The position numbers and the translations under genes are program-made. This document shows positions 1 through 6,770 of a stretch of DNA of 64,000 nucleotides, piece by piece. The notes below the pieces were generated by a model that worked only from the letters and a program-made list of their open reading frames with translations, was not told the DNA's origin and made no database searches. The DNA is taken from the NCBI RefSeq assembly GCF_000379685.1, contig NZ_KB903249.1, forward strand, positions 1 to 64,000, read 5' to 3'. This DNA comes from Catelliglobosispora koreensis DSM 44566 (GTDB lineage Bacteria > Actinomycetota > Actinomycetes > Mycobacteriales > Micromonosporaceae). How positions within the stretch are numbered: position 1 is the first letter of the stretch; each line of letters opens with the position of its first letter.

Positions 1-381
1 CTCTTCCTCGGCGAGCCCCTCCACCCCACCGACCTCATCGCCGCCCTCCTCGTCATCGGCGGCGTCCTCACCCCTTCCTTCCTCACCCCTTCCGTCCGCA
101 CCCCTTCCGTCCGCACCCCTTCCGTCCGCACCCCTTCCGTCCGCACCCCTTCCGTCCGCACCCCTTCCGTCCGCACCCCTTCCGTCCGCATCCCTTCCGT
201 CCGCACCCCTTCCGTCCGCACCCCTTCCGTCCGCACCCCTTCCGTCCCCACCCCTTCCGTCACCGCCCCATCCGTCCGCACGCTTGAGTCCCACTCCACC
301 TCTTCGCCCCTTCCACCTCCCCCTCCGCTTCCCGCCACCCCTGCGCCCGCTTCGCTTCCGGCTGCTCCTTCGCCCTCTTAG
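1..381 (+). CDS. C-terminal end of EamA/DMT-family permease with TPSVR-repeat tail (5' truncated by window)
   Basis: Frame 1 is open from the first base to a TAG at 379-381. The first 23 residues (LGEPLHPTDLIAALLVIGGV) match the last transmembrane helix of EamA/DMT drug-metabolite transporters, where a conserved G-E pair precedes the helix. The protein then runs into 14 pentapeptides of the form TPSVR, followed by a Pro/Ser/Ala-rich tail. The body of the gene lies upstream of the window. The family normally ends soon after the last helix, so a basic, proline-rich tail of about 100 residues is unusual; it would face one side of the membrane as a flexible extension. An alternative is that the repeat has extended the reading frame after loss of the native stop. 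Family call is from one helix only. Confidence 0.55.
   Translation, partial: LFLGEPLHPTDLIAALLVIGGVLTPSFLTPSVRTPSVRTPSVRTPSVRTPSVRTPSVRTPSVRIPSVRTPSVRTPSVRTPSVPTPSVTAPSVRTLESHSTSSPLPPPPPLPATPAPASLPAAPSPS
70..279 (+). repeat. 14-copy 15-bp tandem minisatellite (unit ACCCCTTCCGTCCGC)
   Basis: Fourteen uninterrupted 15-bp units, nine of them identical copies of ACCCCTTCCGTCCGC; the first (TPSFL), the eighth-to-ninth region (one ATCCCT variant at 190) and the last three (TPSVP, TPSVT, APSVR) are divergent. The unit length is a multiple of three, so the array stays in the permease frame and encodes TPSVR. Identical central units and divergent edges are typical of slippage expansion. Confidence 0.95.
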
Positions 382-465
382 CTTCCCGCCGGCCCTTTGC
401 CTCTTCCGCTTCCCGCCACTCCTTCGGCCGCAATCCGCTGACTGCCGCGCCAGGAACTTCATCGA

Positions 466-567
466 GATCCACATCCATTAGCGCGATCGACATCCCTGGA
501 GACGTGATCCACAGACACTTTGATCACGTCGGAAGGGATGTGGATCAGGTTTGGGGATGTGGATCAC
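466..567. repeat. Cluster of GGATGTGGATC elements in both orientations
   Basis: The 11-mer GGATGTGGATC occurs at 536-546 and 555-565 on the plus strand and as its complement GATCCACATCC at 466-476; a shorter complementary copy GTGATCCACA is at 504-513 and pairs with TGTGGATCAC at 558-567. Also GACGTGATC (501-509) and GATCACGTC (522-530) form a 9-bp inverted repeat. The element spacing suggests a structured or protein-bound spacer between the permease and hisF. No function is known to me. Confidence 0.6.
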
Positions 568-594
568 GACCAAGTCCGCGCGGCCAGCACAGAG

Positions 595-935
595 GCGCGC
601 CAACCTCGTGTGCGGCTCCCGCCGAGCAGGCGCAAGAGCAGCAACGCGCCAGGCGGGCGAAGCGGGAGCAGTGCAAGCGGAAGGCGCGGGCAGTGGTTGC
701 CCAGAGGAAGGTCCAGGTGCGAGCGCGACAAGCGGGGTCAGCGCAAGGAAGGCGGGAGGGCAAGCAAGGGGCGAAGCGGGAAGGGCGAGCAAGCGCAAGG
801 GACGCGACAGCGGGAGGGCAGGCAAGCGGAAGGCAAGGGGCGGGCGAAGTGGGAAGGCGGGGCAGGGGAAGGTGAGAAGACAGTGGGCGGGGGCGGGTGG
901 CCGGATGGTGGGAAAGGGGGAAGGGGGCGAACTGT
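595..935. other. Purine-rich, G-run-rich low-complexity spacer upstream of hisF
   Basis: The plus strand is almost all A and G with many GGG/GGGG runs and loosely repeated GCAAGCGGAAGG motifs. Open frames here translate to Gly/Arg/Lys/Ala low-complexity sequence without any recognisable fold, so I treat it as non-coding. The long in-frame extension upstream of hisF passes through this stretch and is not part of HisF. Confidence 0.6.
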
Positions 936-957
936 TGTGACGCGTAGGCTGGCTGGC

Positions 958-1716
958 ATGGGTGTTGCGGTTAGGGTCATTCCGTGCCTGGACGTGGATA
1001 ACGGCCGGGTGGTCAAGGGCATCAACTTCCTCGATCTGCGGGACGCTGGCGACCCGGTGGAGTTGGCTGCGGCTTATGACCAGGCTGGCGCTGATGAGAT
1101 CACGTTCCTGGATGTGAGTGCGAGCGTTGAGGGCCGCGGCACCATGCTGGATGTCGTCAGAAGAACAGCCGAGACCGTCTTTATCCCGCTAACAGTAGGC
1201 GGGGGAGTGCGGTCAGTGTCCGATGTGGACACACTGCTGCGCGCGGGAGCGGACAAGGTCGGTGTGAACACGGCAGCGATTCAGCGGCCGGAGCTGATTA
1301 GTGAGATCGCCCAGCGGTTCGGCAATCAGGTGCTGGTGCTGTCGCTCGATGTGAAGCGCAATGGCGAAGGCCGGTTTGAGGTCACGACCCACGGCGGGCG
1401 CACGCTCACGGGACTCGACGCGATTGAGTGGGCGGCAAAAGTGGCCGGCCTGGGAGCGGGCGAGATCTTGCTCAACTCGATGGATGCCGACGGCACCAAG
1501 AACGGCTTTGACCTTGAGCTCATCAGGCAAGTGCGAGCGGCCGTCGACATCCCGGTGATCGCGTCCGGCGGAGCCGGGAAAGCGGAGGACTTCCCACCAG
1601 CGGTTGAGGCTGGTGCCGATGCCGTGCTCGCGGCGAGCATCTTCCACTTCGGTGAGGTGTCCATCGGCGACGTCAAGCGCGCACTGCAAAGGGCCGGGGA
1701 GCCGATCCGAACCTGA
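958..1716 (+). CDS. hisF: Imidazole glycerol phosphate synthase, cyclase subunit HisF
   Basis: Predicted 252-residue TIM barrel that closes the imidazole ring of histidine, using ammonia from HisH to convert PRFAR into IGP and AICAR. The N terminus ([19 protein letters not shown]) carries the family's catalytic Asp (CLDVD); the second catalytic Asp is in [14 protein letters not shown], and phosphate loops GGGVRS and ASGGAGK are present. Length is the family norm. ATG 958 gives the classical start; an in-frame GTG at 937 preceded by GGGGG at 923-927 would add seven residues and has the better ribosome site. No other his gene is adjacent in the window, so the his operon is split or lies upstream. 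Confidence 0.95.
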   Translation: MGVAVRVIPCLDVDNGRVVKGINFLDLRDAGDPVELAAAYDQAGADEITFLDVSASVEGRGTMLDVVRRTAETVFIPLTVGGGVRSVSDVDTLLRAGADKVGVNTAAIQRPELISEIAQRFGNQVLVLSLDVKRNGEGRFEVTTHGGRTLTGLDAIEWAAKVAGLGAGEILLNSMDADGTKNGFDLELIRQVRAAVDIPVIASGGAGKAEDFPPAVEAGADAVLAASIFHFGEVSIGDVKRALQRAGEPIRT

Positions 1717-1743
1717 AGCTACCGAAGAGTAGCCAAGGGCGGT

Positions 1744-1749
1744 TACGGT
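1744..1749 (+). promoter_or_regulatory. -10 box TACGGT, leaderless start for 1756
   Basis: TACGGT followed by 6 nt (GTCCCC) and then ATG 1756; no Shine-Dalgarno in between, so a leaderless transcript is likely. Confidence 0.55.
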
Positions 1750-1755
1750 GTCCCC

Positions 1756-2787
1756 ATGACGGAATGGATGATCTACGGCGCGAATGGCTACACCGGCGAG
1801 CTGATCGCCCGGGAGGCGGAACGCCGCGGGTTGAAGCCGGTGCTCGCAGGACGGTCCGCGGAAAAGATCGTGCCGCTGGCGGCCGAGCTGGGCTTGCCGC
1901 ACCGGGTGTTCGACGTCAATCAGCCAGACCTCAGTGGCATCGCGGCCGTGCTGCACTGTGCCGGACCGTTTTCCGCCACGGCCAAGCCCATGATCGAGGC
2001 GTGCCTTCAGCAAGGCGTGCACTATCTCGACATCACCGGTGAGATCGCGGTATTCGAGTACGCGCATGCTCAAGACGAGCGGGCGAAGCGAGCAGGCATT
2101 GTCGTGGCTCCGGGCGTGGGATTCGATGTCATCCCGACCGACTGTCTGGCCGCGACACTGCACGATGCTCTGCCCGACGCGACGCATTTGGCGCTCGGGT
2201 TCGACACGCGTTCCCCGATGTCTCAGGGCACCAGCAAGACCTCCGTCGAATCGCTTGGCGCGGGCGGCAAAGTGCGCCGTGACGCAAAGATAGTCACGGT
2301 CCCGATGGGCAGTCTGAGCCGCCAGATTGACTTCGGTAAAGGGGTCAAGTGGGCACCCGCCATCCCGTGGGGCGATGTCGCCACCGCCTTCTACACCACG
2401 GGAATCCCCAACATAGAGGTCTACGTCGCGACTTCACCCAAGCAGAAGAACGGTTTGCGGCTCGTCAACTTGCTGCGCCCGATCCTAAAACTGACCGTCT
2501 TGCAGAGCTTCATGAAAGGCCGCGTGCCCAAGGGCGGGCCGAGCGCCGAATTGCGGGAAAAGACACCGGTCTACGTTTGGGGCGAGGCCCGAAACGCCTT
2601 GGGAGAAACCAAAATCGCCAGGGTCAAGACCGCCAATGGGTACGACATAACCGTCACCGGAGCACTCGCCCTCATGGAGATCGTGCTTAGCCGCGGCAGC
2701 GGAGGCGGTTACTTCACCCCGTCACAGCTCGGCGGGGCTGACCTGGTCACGAAACTGCCCGGCTCCAGTGAGATCACGCTGAGCTAG
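1756..2787 (+). CDS. Saccharopine dehydrogenase-like NAD(P)-binding oxidoreductase (trans-acting enoyl-reductase type)
   Basis: A 343-residue protein beginning with a Rossmann dinucleotide-binding motif, YGANGYTGELIA (residues 8-19), followed by AGRSAEK, as in saccharopine dehydrogenase NADP-binding-domain proteins and mycobacterial trans-acting enoyl reductases. The block HCAGPFSATAKPMIEACLQQ with downstream YLDITGE is typical of the family. Substrate unknown. It starts at a probable leaderless ATG. Its TAG stop shares the CTAG at 2784-2787 with the convergent ABC exporter. Family assignment is firm, physiological role open. Confidence 0.85.
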   Translation: MTEWMIYGANGYTGELIAREAERRGLKPVLAGRSAEKIVPLAAELGLPHRVFDVNQPDLSGIAAVLHCAGPFSATAKPMIEACLQQGVHYLDITGEIAVFEYAHAQDERAKRAGIVVAPGVGFDVIPTDCLAATLHDALPDATHLALGFDTRSPMSQGTSKTSVESLGAGGKVRRDAKIVTVPMGSLSRQIDFGKGVKWAPAIPWGDVATAFYTTGIPNIEVYVATSPKQKNGLRLVNLLRPILKLTVLQSFMKGRVPKGGPSAELREKTPVYVWGEARNALGETKIARVKTANGYDITVTGALALMEIVLSRGSGGGYFTPSQLGGADLVTKLPGSSEITLS

Positions 2788-4883
2788 ACGCGAACGTCGG
2801 TGTGCACGTGCGGCCCGTGGTCGCACAGCACAGCGCCGTCGGTGAACTTGACGCCGTCAGCGAAGTGGGCTTCCACTTGACCCGCGCCGAACTGTTCGGT
2901 GTAGAGGCGCCAGTAAAGGCCGCCGCGCGCGAGCAGTTGGTCGTGGGTTCCTTGCTCGACAAGCTTTCCGTCTTCGAGGCCGAAGATGATGTCGGCGCCC
3001 TTGATGGTGGACAGCCGGTGAGCGATGGCGATGGTCGTGCGGTTGTGTGTCGCCCGCTCCAGAGCCTCTTGCACGAGCCGTTCCGTTTCTGTGTCCAAAG
3101 CGGAGGTCGCCTCGTCGAGGATGAGGATGCGCGGGTTCATGAGCAGCACGCGGGCGATGGCGAGTCGCTGCTTTTCGCCTCCTGACAGGCGATAGCCGCG
3201 TTCGCCGGTGATGGTGTCATAGCCGTGTTCGAAGCTCATGATGCGGTCGTGGATGTTGGCGTCACGGGCCGCTTGCTGGATCTCCGCGTGCGAAGCGGAC
3301 GGTTTGGCATAGGCCAGGTTGTCGCGGATCGTGCCGTGGAAAAGATAAGGCTCCTGGGTCACCATGCCCACGGCTTCGGCCAGTGAGTCCATCGTGATGT
3401 CCCGGACGTCGATGCCATCGATGAGGCAGGCGCCGCGGTTGACGTCATAGAAGCGGGGCACGAGGTACGTCGCCGTGGTCTTGCCTGATCCGGAGGGGCC
3501 GACGATGGCGGCGAACTGTCCGGGTTGGACAGTGAACGATAGACCTGACAAAGCCCAGCGTTCACCCTCCACCACCGGCTCCAGGGCCGGTGCGACCGGT
3601 GCCATAGGCCCGTCCGCCATGGCGGTTTCGGCTTGCTGTTCATCGGTGATAGCCGAATCAGCGGTCACCGCCGTCTCCAAAACGGACGGTGACACCAGCC
3701 CTAACCGGCCGCCAGCGCGACCACCCGTGGGCACGCGGGAAGACGCGGCTGGCGCCTCAGACAGCTGACGCGGCGGTGGATAGCGGAACCACACGTCCCG
3801 GAATTCGACCGTCCCGCGCATGGTCGCGGGGTCGATGGAGCGTGCACCTGGGCGCTCTTCGATCGCCGGCACGAGATCCAAGTACTCGAAAATTCTCCTG
3901 AAAAGCGCCAAAGATGTTTGCACGTCAAGGGAAACCCGCATCAACTGCATCAGCGGCATCTGCAACCGGGCTTGCAAAGTGGTGAAGGCGACGATGGTTC
4001 CAGCGGTCAGGGCGGCGCCGCTGCCGAGCATCTGCCCGGTGACGAAGTAGATGATCGCGGGAGTGATGGCGAAGAAGGAGCTCACGAGCGCGAAGAAGCT
4101 CTGCCCGGTCATCGTCGCTTTGACCTGCAGCCTGGTTTGGCGCTTGTTCTCCTCGCGATAGCGGGAGCTTTCCACATCGGCGCGGTTGAAGACCTTCGCG
4201 AGCAGAATCCCTGATACGGAAAGGGATTCCTCGGTGATCGCCGTCATCTCCGACAGAGACTCCTGCGTCTTGCGCGCCAGCCGCTGACGACGGCGGCCGA
4301 CCCGGATCTGCACGAAGATGAAGATCGGCATGAGGATCAGCGTGATGATGGTCAGCTGCCAGGACAGCAGGATCATGGATACCAGCGCGGCGGCGACGGT
4401 GACCACATTGGACAGAATCGACGTCGCCGTGCTCGTGAGAATCGTGCGCACGCCGTTGACGTCGTTGGCGAGCCGGGACTGGATCGCTCCGGTCTTGGTG
4501 GCTGTGAAGAACGCCAGTTCCATCCTTTGCAGATGGTCAAACAGGTTGCTGCGCAGGTCGGCCATCGCCGAGTTACCGACCTTGCTGGTCAGGTAGTTCT
4601 GCCCGATCCCGATGGCCGCTGACAGCAGCGGAATGGCGATCAGCCCGCCGGTGAGCCAGCCCAGCAGCCGCAGGTCAGGCTGACCGCCGGGCGGAAAGAG
4701 CGCGCGGTCGAAGACGGCTTTGACGAGGAACGGCGCGATCGAGGTCAGGGCAGCTGCTGTGATCACGGCCAGGGCGACCAGGAACAGTGACCACTTGTAT
4801 GGGGCAAGCAGCTTGACGATCCGGGGGAGTACCCCCGGCTCTGGTTTCTCCTCGTCGGACTTTCGCGCCATTGGTCCGATCAT
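2784..4883 (-). CDS. ABC exporter (fused permease-ATPase) with an unusual insertion in the ATPase domain
   Basis: About 699 residues. An N-terminal six-helix exporter membrane domain (roughly residues 20-330) is followed by a nucleotide-binding domain with Walker A GPSGSGKTT, signature LSGGEKQR and Walker B ILILDEATSALD, so it should work as a dimer exporting an unknown compound. Between the first ATPase strand (VEFRDVWFRYP) and the strand that normally follows (ALSGLSFTVQPG) lies an insertion of about 80 residues rich in Ala, Pro, Ser and Thr. Starts are ambiguous: ATG 4883 is given; ATG 4871 or TTG 4913 are possible. It is divergent from the iron-regulated operon and only about 50 bp from its iron box, so iron control of both is conceivable. 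Confidence 0.88.
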   Translation of the reverse strand: MIGPMARKSDEEKPEPGVLPRIVKLLAPYKWSLFLVALAVITAAALTSIAPFLVKAVFDRALFPPGGQPDLRLLGWLTGGLIAIPLLSAAIGIGQNYLTSKVGNSAMADLRSNLFDHLQRMELAFFTATKTGAIQSRLANDVNGVRTILTSTATSILSNVVTVAAALVSMILLSWQLTIITLILMPIFIFVQIRVGRRRQRLARKTQESLSEMTAITEESLSVSGILLAKVFNRADVESSRYREENKRQTRLQVKATMTGQSFFALVSSFFAITPAIIYFVTGQMLGSGAALTAGTIVAFTTLQARLQMPLMQLMRVSLDVQTSLALFRRIFEYLDLVPAIEERPGARSIDPATMRGTVEFRDVWFRYPPPRQLSEAPAASSRVPTGGRAGGRLGLVSPSVLETAVTADSAITDEQQAETAMADGPMAPVAPALEPVVEGERWALSGLSFTVQPGQFAAIVGPSGSGKTTATYLVPRFYDVNRGACLIDGIDVRDITMDSLAEAVGMVTQEPYLFHGTIRDNLAYAKPSASHAEIQQAARDANIHDRIMSFEHGYDTITGERGYRLSGGEKQRLAIARVLLMNPRILILDEATSALDTETERLVQEALERATHNRTTIAIAHRLSTIKGADIIFGLEDGKLVEQGTHDQLLARGGLYWRLYTEQFGAGQVEAHFADGVKFTDGAVLCDHGPHVHTDVRV

Positions 4884-4922
4884 GACGGATTCGTAACGTC
4901 CGGCGGAGGCCAAACACCGGAT

Positions 4923-4950
4923 TTGACAAGCAGGAAGGTTAGGCTAACCT
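4923..4950 (+). promoter_or_regulatory. Promoter of the siderophore uptake operon (-35 TTGACA, -10 TAACCT)
   Basis: A perfect TTGACA at 4923-4928 is followed after 16 bp by TAACCT at 4945-4950. The GTG start at 4958 comes 7 nt later, so transcription should begin at the start codon. The -10 lies inside the iron box. Confidence 0.75.
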
Positions 4951-4952
4951 AA
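4934..4952. promoter_or_regulatory. Iron box (IdeR/DmdR-type operator)
   Basis: GAAGGTTAGGCTAACCTAA matches the 19-bp actinobacterial IdeR/DmdR1 operator (TTAGGTTAGGCTAACCTAA) at all but the first two positions. It covers the -10 element, so iron-loaded repressor would block polymerase directly. It sits exactly upstream of a siderophore uptake operon, which supports the call. Confidence 0.92.
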
Positions 4953-4957
4953 GGCAC

Positions 4958-5776
4958 GTGCGGAGCGAAGCGAACATTCGGCTGAGTGGTAGCGGTCTAT
5001 CCCTCAGTTACTTCCACCAGCAGGTCGTGCGAGACGGCACGATCGTGTTGCGTGGCGGTGAAGTCACCGCGCTGATCGGCCCGAATGGCAGTGGCAAGTC
5101 GACGATGCTGCGCGCGCTCGCCCGTTTGCACCGGCCTGACAGTGGCCAGATCACCCTCGATGACGGACAGTCCGCGTTGGACCTGTCGGCGATCCAGTTC
5201 GCTCGCCGGGTCACGCTGCTGGCGCAAAGCCGGCCGACACCGGCCGGGGTGACCGTGCGCGACGTGGTCGGGTACGGGCGCCACCCCTACCGTGGCCGCT
5301 TCCGTGGCAACGATCCGGACGGCCCCGCCGCCGTCGCGAAAGCGATGGAGGTCACGGGGGTGGCCACCATGGCGGACCGTCCCGTGAACGAACTATCCGG
5401 CGGCGAGCTGCAACGCGTGTGGCTCGCGACCTGTCTCGCGCAGGACACTGGCGTTCTGCTGCTTGACGAGCCGACGACCTTCTTGGACTTGCGCTATCAG
5501 GTGGAGATCCTTGACCTGATGCGCGATCTGGCCGATCACCATGGCGTCGCGGTCGGGGTCGTGTTGCACGACCTCAATCAGGCCGCGGCGGTGGCCGACC
5601 ACTTGGTGCTGTTGCAAAAAGGCTCCGTGCGCGCAAGCGGGAAACCAGCTGATGTGCTTACGCCGCAACACCTTTCTGAAACCTATGGGATTCAGATCGA
5701 CGTGCAGTGCGAATCGCCGGACGGCCAGCTGACCTGCCGGGCCATTGGCAGGCACAACCTCACCCCCACCCGATAA
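4958..5776 (+). CDS. Ferric-siderophore ABC transporter, ATP-binding protein (FecE/FhuC type)
   Basis: A 272-residue cytoplasmic ATPase that would energise siderophore import through the fused permease two genes downstream. Walker A GPNGSGKST, Q-loop LLAQSRPTP, signature LSGGELQR, Walker B VLLLDEPT and switch His in VLHDLNQAA are all present; length and the VRDVVGYGRHPYRGRF segment are typical of FecE/FhuC/BtuD-like ATPases. GTG 4958 is the first codon after the promoter, with no space for a ribosome site, so translation is probably leaderless. First gene of a four-gene operon under the iron box. Confidence 0.93.
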   Translation: MRSEANIRLSGSGLSLSYFHQQVVRDGTIVLRGGEVTALIGPNGSGKSTMLRALARLHRPDSGQITLDDGQSALDLSAIQFARRVTLLAQSRPTPAGVTVRDVVGYGRHPYRGRFRGNDPDGPAAVAKAMEVTGVATMADRPVNELSGGELQRVWLATCLAQDTGVLLLDEPTTFLDLRYQVEILDLMRDLADHHGVAVGVVLHDLNQAAAVADHLVLLQKGSVRASGKPADVLTPQHLSETYGIQIDVQCESPDGQLTCRAIGRHNLTPTR

Positions 5777-5795
5777 GAAACGGAAGTCCCCTTAG

Positions 5796-6770
5796 ATGAA
5801 ACGATTGCTTGGCTTTGCCATGCCCATTTTCGTGGCCGCGACGTTCGCCGCCGCGTGTGGCACGAGCGAGACCCCCGCCGACAGCCAGCCTGGCGCGTCC
5901 ACTGGACCGGTCAGCGTGACCGACGGCCGCGGCAAGGAAATCAAGCTCAACTCCCCGGCCAAGAAGGTCGTCGGCCTGGAGTGGGGCGAGGTCGAAATGC
6001 TGATCTCGCTTGGTGTCATGCCGGTCGGTGTCGCTGACGTCAAGGGCTACAGCACGTGGGTGACGGCCGAGAAGCTCGACGCTTCGGTCAAGGACGTCGG
6101 CACACGCAACGAGCCAAGCGTGGATTCCGTTGTGGCGCTTCAGCCCGACCTTGTCGTCATGGAGGGCGACAACCCGGCCCTGGTCGAACAGCTGGAAAAG
6201 ATCGTGCCCGTGCTTGTGGCCAAGGGCAGCGACGCTTCCCGCAACCTCGACCGGATGCGCGAAGACTTCAAGATGATCGCTACCGCGGTCGGCAAGACCA
6301 GTGAGGCCACCAAGATTCTGGGCGAGTTCGACGCCGCGCTCGCCGCTGGCAAGCAGAAGGTCGCCGCCGCGGGCAAGGCGAGCAAGCCGTTTGCCATCGC
6401 TGACGGCTGGAAAGATGGCAGCAAGATCTCCATCCGCATGTTCGGCCAGGGCGCTCTGGTGTCCCAGCTGGGCATTCAGCTCGGCCTGAAGAACGCGTGG
6501 ACCGCTGAGACGGACAAGGCGTGGGGCCTGGGCGCCACCGACGTTGAGGGCCTCGCCGTGCTCAAGGACACCGACCTGCACTGGTTCTACAACGCTTCCG
6601 ATGGTCTCGATGTCTTCGCCGATGGCCTTGCGGGCAACGCGATCTGGGACTCGATGACGGTCGTCAAGAACAAGCAGCTGCACAAGATGCCCAACGGCAT
6701 CTGGACGTTCGGCGGACCGGCTTCCTGCACGCAGTACCTCGACGAGCTGCTGAAGGTTTACGGCTCTTGA
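5796..6770 (+). CDS. Iron-siderophore substrate-binding lipoprotein
   Basis: A 324-residue FecB/FepB-type periplasmic-binding protein. The N terminus is a lipoprotein signal peptide: MKRLLG, a hydrophobic stretch and a lipobox ending AAAC with Cys at about residue 21, so the mature protein should be anchored outside the membrane. The body shows VVGLEWGEVEMLISLGVMPVG-type first-lobe and LQPDLVVMEG motifs common to iron-siderophore binders. It lies 19 bp after the ATPase gene and runs straight into the permease, whose TTG overlaps its stop. Ligand (hydroxamate, catecholate or heme) cannot be told from sequence. Confidence 0.9.
   Translation: MKRLLGFAMPIFVAATFAAACGTSETPADSQPGASTGPVSVTDGRGKEIKLNSPAKKVVGLEWGEVEMLISLGVMPVGVADVKGYSTWVTAEKLDASVKDVGTRNEPSVDSVVALQPDLVVMEGDNPALVEQLEKIVPVLVAKGSDASRNLDRMREDFKMIATAVGKTSEATKILGEFDAALAAGKQKVAAAGKASKPFAIADGWKDGSKISIRMFGQGALVSQLGIQLGLKNAWTAETDKAWGLGATDVEGLAVLKDTDLHWFYNASDGLDVFADGLAGNAIWDSMTVVKNKQLHKMPNGIWTFGGPASCTQYLDELLKVYGS

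Noticed and set aside
504-957. Long open frames through the purine-rich spacer, including an N-terminal extension of HisF from about 520
   Set aside because: Translation is low-complexity Gly/Arg/Lys; HisF begins with its conserved first strand at about 958-965.
1213-2187. Long minus-strand open frame opposite hisF and the reductase gene
   Set aside because: Shadow of GC-rich coding strands; no family resemblance, while both plus-strand genes are well conserved.
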